Positions 17,823 through 26,459 of a stretch of DNA of 64,000 bases are shown piece by piece (the first letter of the stretch is position 1; each line of letters starts with the position of its first letter). The stretch covers positions 766,501 to 830,500 of the forward strand of contig CCMO02000002.1 in assembly GCA_000751295.2 (NCBI GenBank). Reading direction: 5' to 3'. Below the pieces are notes generated by a model, which saw only the letters and a program-made list of their open reading frames with translations, searched no databases and was not told where the DNA came from. A program made the position numbers and the translations under genes. Source of the stretch: a bacterium YEK0313. Its GTDB lineage: Bacteria; Pseudomonadota; Alphaproteobacteria; Rhizobiales; Phreatobacteraceae.

Positions 17823-19193
17823 ATGGCCCGTGACACCGTCGACCTCACCCCGATCGAATCGCGCGACGAACTGGTCGCCTGGATCGAGAAGGGCGTGAAA
17901 CCGAAGGACCGCTTCCGGGTCGGTACGGAACACGAGAAGTTCGGCTTCTATCGTGCCGACCATAGCCCGGTGCCCTATGAGGGGCCGCGCGGCATCTCCG
18001 GCATCCTGAAGGGCATGGAAGGCCTGCTCGGCTGGGAACCGATCCTCGACGACGGCCACATTATCGGCCTTGCCGACGTTACCGGCGGCGGCGCCATCTC
18101 GCTCGAGCCGGGCGGCCAGTTCGAGCTGTCGGGCGCCCCGCTCGAGACGCTGCACCAGACCTGCATGGAGGCGCATGCTCATTTCGCGCAGGTGCGCGAG
18201 ATCGCCGATCCCCTGGGCATCGGCTTCCTCGGCCTCGGCATGAGCCCGAAATGGTCGAGAGCCGAGACGCCGGCCATGCCGAAGTCGCGCTACCAGATCA
18301 TGACCCGCTACATGCCGAAGGTCGGCCAGCTCGGCCTCGACATGATGTATCGGACCTCGACCGTGCAGGCCAATCTCGACTTCGCCTCCGAGGCCGACAT
18401 GGTCAAGAAGCTGCGGGTTTCGCTCGCCTGGCAGCCGATCGCCACCGCGATCTTCGCCAATTCGCCGTTCACCGAAGGCAAGCTCAACGGCTATCTGTCG
18501 TTCCGCTCGGCGGTCTGGCTCGATACCGACAACGACCGGGCGGGCATGCTGCCCTTCGCCTTCGAGGACGGAATGGGGTTCGAGCGCTATGTCGACTATG
18601 CGCTCGACGTGCCGATGTATTTCGTCAAGCGCGGCGACACCTATCACGACGTCGCCGGCCAGTCGTTCCGCGACCTGATGGCCGGCAAGCTCGCCGCGCT
18701 GCCGGGCGAGCGGGCGGTCCTGTCCGACTGGGTGAACCATCTCGGCACGATCTTCCCGGAGGTGCGCCTGAAGCGCTACCTGGAAATGCGCGGCGCCGAT
18801 TCCGGCCCGCTGTCGCGCATCGTCGCCCTGCCCGCGCTGTTCGTCGGCCTGCTCTATGACGACGGCGTGCTCGACGCGGCCTGGGAGCTCGTCAAGCACT
18901 GGAACGCCGCCGAGCGCCAGAAGCTGCGCGAGGACGTGCCGAAGCTCGGCTTCAAGGCGGAGATCGGCGGCCTGAGCGTGCACGAGCTCGCCCGCGAAAT
19001 GCTGACCCTGGCGCGCACGGGCCTGCGCCGGCGCGCGCGCCTCGACCGCAATGGCGGCGACGAGACACGGTATCTCGACCCGATCCAGGCGATCGTCGAG
19101 GACGGCCGCACGCCGGCCGAGGCGCTGATCGAAAAATATCTCGGCCCCTGGCAAGGCCAGGTCGACCCGGTCTTCGACGAACTCGCCTACTGA
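17823..19193 (+). CDS. gshA: Glutamate-cysteine ligase
   Basis: GshA joins glutamate and cysteine with ATP in the first step of glutathione synthesis. The 456-residue product is of the GCS2 (plant-like) type found in Alphaproteobacteria. Marks are the N-terminal RVGTEHEKFGFY near residue 35, GGGAISLEPGGQFELSG near 90, and RSAVWLDTDNDRAGMLPF near 230. The start at 17823 has AGGA 8 nt upstream; an ATG six bases earlier is also possible. A GFA-fold gene, from a family linked to glutathione, is convergent 15 nt downstream. Confidence 0.95.
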   Translation: MARDTVDLTPIESRDELVAWIEKGVKPKDRFRVGTEHEKFGFYRADHSPVPYEGPRGISGILKGMEGLLGWEPILDDGHIIGLADVTGGGAISLEPGGQFELSGAPLETLHQTCMEAHAHFAQVREIADPLGIGFLGLGMSPKWSRAETPAMPKSRYQIMTRYMPKVGQLGLDMMYRTSTVQANLDFASEADMVKKLRVSLAWQPIATAIFANSPFTEGKLNGYLSFRSAVWLDTDNDRAGMLPFAFEDGMGFERYVDYALDVPMYFVKRGDTYHDVAGQSFRDLMAGKLAALPGERAVLSDWVNHLGTIFPEVRLKRYLEMRGADSGPLSRIVALPALFVGLLYDDGVLDAAWELVKHWNAAERQKLREDVPKLGFKAEIGGLSVHELAREMLTLARTGLRRRARLDRNGGDETRYLDPIQAIVEDGRTPAEALIEKYLGPWQGQVDPVFDELAY

Positions 19194-19208
19194 CGGCCGG
19201 CGGCGCGC

Positions 19209-19610
19209 TCAGGGCTCCGGCCGGCGCGGCCCTGGCCAGGTCGCGGGCGCGGCCGGGTCGACGACGGTCATGCCGATGCCCTCGGTCGCCCGCACCGGCA
19301 GGGCCGAGGCGTCGAAACCGTCGAGGCAGAAGACGTTGACGCCGTAATGATCGGGCGCGGCGCGCTTGCGATGAAAGGTGTAGATGCCGCAGCGCGAGCA
19401 GAAATAGTGCCGGGCGCGCCGTGTGTTCCATTCATAGAGCGTCAGCACGTCGACGCCCGACAGAATGGTCAATTCGCTCTCGTGAACCTTGACCATCAGG
19501 GCGTTGCGCTTGACGCAGAGCGAGCAGTCGCAGGTCGTCATCTCGACCGGCTCGGCATCGAGCCGGAACGAAACCGCGCCGCAATGACAGGATCCGAAGT
19601 GACGCGCCAT
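19209..19610 (-). CDS. GFA-fold (glutathione-dependent formaldehyde-activating) family protein
   Basis: This 133-residue protein has the zinc-binding cysteine pattern of the GFA/CENP-V fold: GSCHCGAVSF, TTCDCSLCVKRN and YFCSRCGIYTF. Some members have been reported to speed the reaction of formaldehyde with glutathione, but most are uncharacterised, so the function is uncertain. It is convergent with gshA, which is suggestive but not proof of a link to glutathione. The LysR gene lies 13 nt upstream on the same strand, and the two may be cotranscribed. Confidence 0.88.
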   Translation of the reverse strand: MARHFGSCHCGAVSFRLDAEPVEMTTCDCSLCVKRNALMVKVHESELTILSGVDVLTLYEWNTRRARHYFCSRCGIYTFHRKRAAPDHYGVNVFCLDGFDASALPVRATEGIGMTVVDPAAPATWPGPRRPEP

Positions 19611-19623
19611 GGCCGGCCGGGGG

Positions 19624-20505
19624 CTATTCCGCGGCCTGGGCGTGTTCGCTCAGATTGTCGAGGCCGGAGACGACGTGATCGGCGAGCGCGTCGGCGAGGG
19701 CCGACATTTCATGCGGATTGCGCAGAAGGGCGATCCTGACGCTCGGCAGGGCGGGAAAGCCGTCCGCGGCCTGCAGCACGCGCATGCCCGGCCGCAGCGC
19801 CGATTCCGGCAGGACCGACACGGCCAGGCCGGCCATGACCGCGGCACCGACCGCCGTCGAGTTCCAGCTCGCATAGAGAATGCGATAGGCGCGGCCGGCG
19901 CTTTCCAGCCGCTCGGTCGCAGCGCGCCGCCAGTCGCAGGTCGGCCGGCCGACGGCCAGCGGTACCGGGTCGTCGCAATGGACCGAGGTGCGCGCCGAGG
20001 CCACCCACAGGAGCTGTTCGCGCCGGAACACCAGGGCCGGCCCCTTTTCGGGACGATGGGTGATGATCGCAATATCGAGATCGTTCGCCTGGATCCGCTC
20101 GGCCAGCATGGACGAGGGTTCGCAGACCACCGTCACCTCGGCGCGCGGATTGGAGCGCGAGAAACGCGCCAGGATTTCCGGCAGATAGCGATCGGCATAG
20201 TCGTCGGGCACGCCGAGCCGGACCCGGCCGGTCAGTTCCGCACCCGAAAAGGCCGAGACCGCCTCCATGTTCAGCTTGACGATGCGCCTGGCATAGTCGA
20301 GCAGCCGCTCGCCGTCCTCGGTCAGCCGGGACGCCCGGCCGTCGCGCTCGAACAGCGGCTTGCCGATGCGCTCCTCCAGCCGCTTCATCTGCATCGACAC
20401 CGCCGACTGGGTCTTGAACACCACATCGGCGGCGCGCGTGAAGCTGCCGGTATCGGCGATCGCCATGAAGGTTCTGAGCTGGTCGATATCGAGGAGAATG
20501 GCCAT
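19624..20505 (-). CDS. LysR-family transcriptional regulator
   Basis: The 293-residue protein has the N-terminal winged helix of the family (LRTFMAIADTGSFTRAADVV, QSAVSMQMKRLEERIGKPLF). A periplasmic-binding-like effector domain follows from about residue 90, starting TGRVRLGVPDDYADRYLPEI. LysR proteins usually control a divergent gene and bind a small effector. The divergent neighbour here is a DUF1127 gene 197 bp away. The GFA-fold gene follows 13 nt downstream and is another possible target. The effector is unknown. Confidence 0.92.
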   Translation of the reverse strand: MAILLDIDQLRTFMAIADTGSFTRAADVVFKTQSAVSMQMKRLEERIGKPLFERDGRASRLTEDGERLLDYARRIVKLNMEAVSAFSGAELTGRVRLGVPDDYADRYLPEILARFSRSNPRAEVTVVCEPSSMLAERIQANDLDIAIITHRPEKGPALVFRREQLLWVASARTSVHCDDPVPLAVGRPTCDWRRAATERLESAGRAYRILYASWNSTAVGAAVMAGLAVSVLPESALRPGMRVLQAADGFPALPSVRIALLRNPHEMSALADALADHVVSGLDNLSEHAQAAE

Positions 20506-20591
20506 GGCAGCGCCCGAACGAAGCTCGCATCAGCAGATATGATGAGAGACATTAAAAACATTCGCTTCAATGATCAATGGCTTCATGAGAC

Positions 20592-20597
20592 TATAAT
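20592..20597 (+). promoter_or_regulatory. Perfect -10 box upstream of the DUF1127 gene
   Basis: TATAAT stands in an AT-rich stretch between the divergent LysR and DUF1127 genes. The bases 17 nt upstream (AATGAT) are a poor -35 box, so an activator may be needed. The start codon is 106 nt downstream. Confidence 0.35.
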
Positions 20598-20702
20598 CAC
20601 ATCGGAAAGCGTCCACTCGCTCGGGAGATTCCCGGCCGTACGTGCCCCCCGGCACGGGCGTCAGCTTCCGTTTGTCCGCACGCTGTCAGAAGGAGACACG
20701 CC

Positions 20703-21038
20703 ATGGCTATGATCACCGCAACGCTCGCTTCCGCCCTCATTCAGGTTGCGGCGGTCACGCGTCGCCAGGTCGAGGCGGTCAAATCCTGGCGTCAGGCGCG
20801 GCGCGACTATGCGGCCCTTTGCGAGATGGACGACAATACTCTGGCCGATCTCGGCCTGTCCCGGGGGGATCTTCGCGATGCCACCGCGGCGGGTTTCTTC
20901 GGAGATCCGACGGTGATCGTCGCGACCCGCGCGGCCGAACGAGGCCATGGCCGCCGGCCGCAGCCCGCCGCGCTCGTCGGGCCCTCGCTGGTTCCGGACG
21001 TCGCCTCGCCGCTCGCCCGCGTCGCCCCCTGCAATTGA
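20703..21038 (+). CDS. DUF1127 domain protein
   Basis: This 111-residue protein carries a DUF1127 motif at about residues 30-65 (ARRDYAALCEMDDNTLADLG, then LSRGDL). Short DUF1127 proteins in alphaproteobacteria have been linked to RNA binding and to phosphate, polyamine and stress responses. Most are under 60 residues. Here the domain lies between an N-terminal helical region and an Ala/Pro/Arg-rich tail, making it longer than usual. The start has AAGGAG 8 nt upstream. A strong terminator follows at 21168-21197, so it is probably a single-gene transcript. The LysR regulator diverges from it. Confidence 0.82.
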   Translation: MAMITATLASALIQVAAVTRRQVEAVKSWRQARRDYAALCEMDDNTLADLGLSRGDLRDATAAGFFGDPTVIVATRAAERGHGRRPQPAALVGPSLVPDVASPLARVAPCN

Positions 21039-21167
21039 CCGGCGCGGACCTTCCGCACCCGTTAAGCCCTGCATCCCGTTCCCTGGGCGGCGCGCCCTTC
21101 GCCGCGCGCGGCCCAGGTCCGTCCCGGAAGCCGGCCGGCCCCTCGTCCGTGGCCGGGACATCCTCGA

Positions 21168-21197
21168 GCCGCCGTGGCCTGCCACGGCGGCTTTTTT
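21168..21197 (+). terminator. Intrinsic terminator after the DUF1127 gene
   Basis: A perfect 10-bp stem, GCCGCCGTGG (21168-21177) with CCACGGCGGC (21182-21191), closes a CCTG loop and is followed by six T. It separates the DUF1127 gene from the TauE/SafE gene. Confidence 0.93.
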
Positions 21198-21286
21198 CCG
21201 TCGCCCACCGGACCGATGCGACGCATGGTTGCATCGCCCGCGCCGACCTATCGCGAATCCTCGCACCCCGTTAGCAATCGCCAGTC

Positions 21287-22063
21287 ATGTTCGCGGCGCT
21301 TCCCTCGGACCCGGTCTATTACGCCGTGGGCATCACGGCCACCTTCCTGATGGGGCTCGGCAAGGGCGCCTTCGGCGGCGGCCTCGCCATTCTCGGCATT
21401 CCGCTGCTGGCCCTGGTCATGGATCCGATCGAAGCCTCGATCGTCACCGCGCTGCTCGTCGCCTTCATGGATGTCTTCGCGATCGGCAGCTTCCCGCGCG
21501 GCGCCTGGTCGAAACCGGACCTCGTCTGGCTGCTCCCGGGCCTTGCCGGCGGCACCTTCGTCGGCTTCCTGGTGTTCGAACATGTCGACAGGCGCTGGCT
21601 CGCGCTCATCATCGCGCTCGTGACGCTCGCCTTCACCCTGCGCTACTTCCTGAAATCCGGCGCCGGCCGGCCCGACCTACCGGTCGCGCCGCGGCTCGCG
21701 CTCGCTGCCGGGATCGGCACCGGCTTCACCACCTATATCGCCCATGCCGGCGGTCCGCCGCTCGCCATGTACCTGCTGCGCCGCGACATCACCAAGACCG
21801 CCTATGCGGCGACCACGGTCGTGGTCTTCATGATGGGCAACCTGATCAAGCTGCCGGGCTTTATCTATTCCGGGCTCGACCACCCGGTGGTTTTCGGCAA
21901 GGCTCTGGCGCTCGCGCCCGTCGTGCCGGTCGGGGTGTTCGTCGGCCGGCGCCTCAACAACCGGCTGTCGCGCGAAAAACTCTACGGTCTCTGCTATGGC
22001 CTGGTCGGGATCGCCGGCGCCAAGCTGCTTTTCGATGCGATCCGCGCGCTATGGCCGACATGA
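21287..22063 (+). CDS. TauE/SafE-family (TSUP) membrane transporter
   Basis: The 258-residue inner-membrane protein has about eight membrane segments. It shows the family's glycine-rich start (ATFLMGLGKGAFGGGLAILG) and a second-half repeat (GIGTGFTTYIAHAGGPPLAM). Relatives are thought to export sulfite, sulfonates or related organic anions. The substrate here is unknown. The gene overlaps the next DMT transporter by 13 nt, so the two are almost certainly cotranscribed and translationally coupled. Confidence 0.9.
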   Translation: MFAALPSDPVYYAVGITATFLMGLGKGAFGGGLAILGIPLLALVMDPIEASIVTALLVAFMDVFAIGSFPRGAWSKPDLVWLLPGLAGGTFVGFLVFEHVDRRWLALIIALVTLAFTLRYFLKSGAGRPDLPVAPRLALAAGIGTGFTTYIAHAGGPPLAMYLLRRDITKTAYAATTVVVFMMGNLIKLPGFIYSGLDHPVVFGKALALAPVVPVGVFVGRRLNNRLSREKLYGLCYGLVGIAGAKLLFDAIRALWPT

Positions 22064-22959
22064 CCACCCAGTCCGACACGTCCCGTCCGATGAATCTCGC
22101 CTCTCCGATGCCGTTCCTGGTCGGCGCCTTCGGCATTCTGCTGCTGGCGGTCATGGACGCGCTGATCAAGGGCGTCGCGACGCAGCACCCGACCTCGCAG
22201 ATCGTGTTCATGCGCTTCGCCTGCGGCCTGCCCTGGGCGATCCTGGCGCTGTTCGTGCTGAAGCCGCCGGTCCCGGACAGGGCCATGGTGCGCGCGCATC
22301 TCCTGCGCGGCCTTCTCGTCGTCTTCACCGCGGGCCTGTTCTTCTACGCCCTCGCCAAGCTCGAGCTCGCCGAGGCCATCACCCTCGCCTTCCTGTCGCC
22401 GCTGTTCCTCGCCCTGCTCGCCGCGCTGATCCTGAAGGAGCCGATCCCGCCGGCCGTGCTGATCGCCATCGTGGTCGGCTTCCTCGGCATGGCGGTGATC
22501 GTCGCTGGCAAGGTCGGCGGCGGGGTGCTCGACCTTGCGCGCGTGCTCGGCATCGGCGCCGCCATCCTCAGCGCCTTCTTCTATGCGGCCAACCTCGTCC
22601 TGCTGCGCAAGCGCGCCCAGACCGACGCGCTCGGCCTGATCGTGCTGTTCCAGAACCTGTTTCCGATGCTGATGATCGCGCCCTTCGCCTATCTGGTCTG
22701 GGAGGCGCCGGATCCGCGCTCGTGGCTCATCTTCGCGGCCATCGGCCTGATCGGGCTCGGCGGCCATCTGTGCATGGCCTGGGCCTTCGCCCGGGCGCAG
22801 GCCGGCCCGCTCGGCGTGCTCGAATATACCGCGCTCGTCTGGGGTTCGGCGATCGGCTACCTCGCCTTCGGCGAAGTGCCGAGCTGGACCACCTGGGCGG
22901 GCGCCGCGATGATCATCGCCGCCTGCCTCGCTGTCGCCCGGCGCCAGATCCGCAGGTGA
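22051..22959 (+). CDS. EamA-family (DMT) transporter
   Basis: The 302-residue protein has ten membrane segments in two EamA repeats, for example FLVGAFGILLLAVMDALIKG in the first and AIGLIGLGGHLCMAWAFARA in the second. It belongs to the drug/metabolite transporters; the substrate is not evident. The start at 22051 overlaps the end of the TauE/SafE gene; 22060 (MTTQSDT) is an alternative. The frame stays open far upstream without coding character. The pairing of two exporters suggests a joint efflux role, but that is inference. Confidence 0.88.
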   Translation: MADMTTQSDTSRPMNLASPMPFLVGAFGILLLAVMDALIKGVATQHPTSQIVFMRFACGLPWAILALFVLKPPVPDRAMVRAHLLRGLLVVFTAGLFFYALAKLELAEAITLAFLSPLFLALLAALILKEPIPPAVLIAIVVGFLGMAVIVAGKVGGGVLDLARVLGIGAAILSAFFYAANLVLLRKRAQTDALGLIVLFQNLFPMLMIAPFAYLVWEAPDPRSWLIFAAIGLIGLGGHLCMAWAFARAQAGPLGVLEYTALVWGSAIGYLAFGEVPSWTTWAGAAMIIAACLAVARRQIRR

Positions 22960-22990
22960 CGGGCGTGCCGGCCGGCGCCGGACGAGGCGT

Positions 22991-23473
22991 TCAGGCCGCC
23001 GGCGGGCGCGCCTCGAAGATCAGGCAGGTCTCGGTGCCATGGGCGATCAGCCGGCCCTTGGCGTCGGTCAGCCGGGCTTCCGAGGTTGCGATGCGGCCGC
23101 CGGCGTGAACCACCTTGCCTTCGCAGCGCAGCGGTCCGGAATCGGGCATCAGGGCCCGGTCGTAGTTCACCTTCATCTCGACCGTCGTATAGCCCTGGCC
23201 GGCCTTGATGATGGTGTGGACCGCGCAGCCGAGCGCCGAATCCAGAATGGTCGCGTGCCAGCCGCCGTGAATCGTGCCGAGCGGATTGAAGAAGTCGGCC
23301 GTCGGCGTGCCTTCGAACACGCAGCGCCCAGGCTCCGCCTCGGTCAGAATGAACCCCATCGTGCGCGAGATCGGCGGGGCCGGCAGGCGCCGCTCCAGCA
23401 TGCCGCGCAGGAAATCGATGCCATCCTGGCTCACCGCCTCATGGGTCGGGACGACCCCATATTCAATCGTCAT
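22991..23473 (-). CDS. PaaI-family hotdog thioesterase
   Basis: The 160-residue protein has a hotdog-fold acyl-CoA thioesterase domain. The signature NPLGTIHGGWHATILDSALG lies near residue 85, with the His-Gly-Gly and Asp expected in PaaI/YbgC-type enzymes. Substrates are probably CoA thioesters of aromatic or medium-chain acids. It lies downstream of a MarR gene on the same strand, with a perfect 20-bp palindrome between them 9 nt upstream of the start codon. That suggests direct control by the MarR protein. Confidence 0.88.
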   Translation of the reverse strand: MTIEYGVVPTHEAVSQDGIDFLRGMLERRLPAPPISRTMGFILTEAEPGRCVFEGTPTADFFNPLGTIHGGWHATILDSALGCAVHTIIKAGQGYTTVEMKVNYDRALMPDSGPLRCEGKVVHAGGRIATSEARLTDAKGRLIAHGTETCLIFEARPPAA

Positions 23474-23481
23474 GATTCACC

Positions 23482-23501
23482 TATCGTGTAGATGCACGAT
23501 A
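23482..23501. promoter_or_regulatory. Perfect palindrome, candidate MarR operator
   Basis: TATCGTG (23482-23488) and CACGATA (23495-23501) form a perfect 7-bp inverted repeat with a 6-bp centre. The size and symmetry are typical of MarR-family operators. It lies between the marR-type gene and the thioesterase, 9 bp from the latter's start codon, so binding could block transcription or translation start. Confidence 0.6.
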
Positions 23502-23533
23502 TGAGCGCCCCAACCGGCGGTCAAGCGACCGGA

Positions 23534-23992
23534 TCAGGCCTCGCGCGCCTTCAGCGTCTTGCGGATGGCGCGCAATCCCTCCCGCGTATCGTGCCAGAGC
23601 GCGACGCCGACGGCCCCTTCCATGCGGGCGTGCTCGGCCTCCCACAGGGGAATGGCGGCGGAGAGCCGGCCGATGCCGGTCTCGGTCAGAGCCGGCCGCA
23701 TGGCCCGCCCGGGTCCGCTGACCACCGAGACCAGCCCCGAAGCCTCGAGCCGCTTCAGGTTGCGCGTCATCGTGGTGCGATCGAGCGCGAGCGCATCGGA
23801 CAGGGCGGTCACCGAGCAGATCTCGCCTGAGGCGAGCGCGGCCAGAATGTTGAACTGGGTCACCTCGATGCCGAGCGGCGCCAGCACGCGGTTGTAGGCG
23901 CGGGTGATGGCATGGGCGGTCATGCGGGTCTGGAAGCAGATGCAGGAACGCGCGATGCGCGTCAGCGTCGCTTTGTCGGGGGCCGTCGTCAT
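23534..23992 (-). CDS. MarR-family transcriptional regulator
   Basis: The 152-residue winged-helix regulator shows the family pattern: dimerising N-terminal helices, the HTH VTALSDALALDRTTMTRNLK near residue 70, and the wing SGLVSVVSGPGRAMRPALTE. Three Cys residues (CICF near residue 17 and EICSV near 62) could sense oxidation, as in some MarR proteins. The start at 23992 (MTTAPDKA) fits the family; longer frames upstream do not. The thioesterase gene follows 60 nt downstream with a candidate operator between them. Confidence 0.9.
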   Translation of the reverse strand: MTTAPDKATLTRIARSCICFQTRMTAHAITRAYNRVLAPLGIEVTQFNILAALASGEICSVTALSDALALDRTTMTRNLKRLEASGLVSVVSGPGRAMRPALTETGIGRLSAAIPLWEAEHARMEGAVGVALWHDTREGLRAIRKTLKAREA

Positions 23993-24138
23993 GGCGTCAC
24001 GATCCGGCGAGACAAGAGCCGCGTCAAGCCGCCGGAAGCCGGGGAGGTCTGCGCCCGGCCGGCGGGGGCAACCGCCCCATGCAGCGGCCCCGCGCCGGAA
24101 AATTCGATGAACGCGCGTTAACCACGTTACGGGCGCTT

Positions 24139-24168
24139 CTTGACTCTCCCAATCCATGTGCCTATCTC
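24139..24168 (+). promoter_or_regulatory. Heat-shock/sigma-70 promoter of groESL
   Basis: CTTG (24139-24142), 18 nt, CCTATCT (24161-24167) matches the alphaproteobacterial RpoH pattern CTTG-N17/18-CYTATNT. The same bases also read TTGACT-N17-TATCTC, a fair sigma-70 promoter. The CIRCE operator begins 12 nt after it, where HrcA would block transcription. Confidence 0.7.
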
Positions 24169-24180
24169 GACGACCAGTTG

Positions 24181-24207
24181 TTAGCAGTCGACAATGACGA
24201 GTGCTAA
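24181..24207. promoter_or_regulatory. CIRCE operator (HrcA binding site)
   Basis: TTAGCAGTC-N9-GAGTGCTAA matches the consensus TTAGCACTC-N9-GAGTGCTAA with one mismatch in the left arm. It lies between the promoter and groES. HrcA represses from such sites at normal temperature; the hrcA gene is not in this window. Confidence 0.93.
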
Positions 24208-24275
24208 CAACCCGGCCCTCGAGGCCGGCACGCCATTCCGCGGCCATGCGCCGCCCATGTCAGGGACCATAACCC

Positions 24276-24566
24276 ATGAAGTTCCGTCCGCTGCACGACC
24301 GCGTGGTCGTTCGTCGCCTGGAGTCCGAAGAGAAGACCAAAGGCGGCATCATCATCCCGGACACCGCCAAGGAAAAGCCGCAGGAAGGCGAAGTGATCGC
24401 CGTCGGCCCGGGCGGCCGCGATGAGGCCGGCAAGCTGGTCGCACTCGACGTGAAGAAGGGCGACAAGGTGCTGTTCGGCAAGTGGTCGGGCACGGAAGTG
24501 AAGATCGACGGCGTCGACCTCCTGATCATGAAGGAGAGCGACATCATGGGCGTGATCGGCAAGTAA
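24276..24566 (+). CDS. groES: Co-chaperonin GroES
   Basis: GroES is the ring-shaped lid of the GroEL folding chamber. The 96-residue product is of standard length and starts MKFRPLHDRVVVRRLESEE. The mobile loop KTKGGIIIPDTAKEKPQEG at about residues 22-40 contacts GroEL, and the C-terminal MKESDIMGVI is typical. It is the first gene of the groESL operon, under an RpoH-like promoter and CIRCE. groEL follows after 52 nt. Confidence 0.98.
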   Translation: MKFRPLHDRVVVRRLESEEKTKGGIIIPDTAKEKPQEGEVIAVGPGGRDEAGKLVALDVKKGDKVLFGKWSGTEVKIDGVDLLIMKESDIMGVIGK

Positions 24567-24618
24567 TCCGGCCCCACCAAGCCTTCACACACACTATTTC
24601 CGACAGGAGTTTAGCCCC

Positions 24619-26259
<1,641 letters not shown>

Positions 26260-26290
26260 TCCAGCCCATCCGGCTCGAAATCCAAGGGAA

Positions 26291-26315
26291 GGGGCGCCTC
26301 GCGGCGCCCCTTTTT
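26291..26315 (+). terminator. Intrinsic terminator after groEL
   Basis: The stem GGGGCGCC (26291-26298) and GGCGCCCC (26303-26310) closes a TCGC loop and is followed by five T. It ends the groESL transcript 32 nt after the stop codon. Confidence 0.93.
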
Positions 26316-26459
26316 GTTGTCGGGGCCGCATCCGGGCTTCGGCGTTCCGCCGCAGGGCTGGTTCGCCATTGGCAGCGGCGGCGCGACGTGGGAGGTTCGC
26401 GCCTTCCACGCGGGGCGTTCGCCTCGCGCCGACATTCCGCATCTGACATGGAGATCCCA

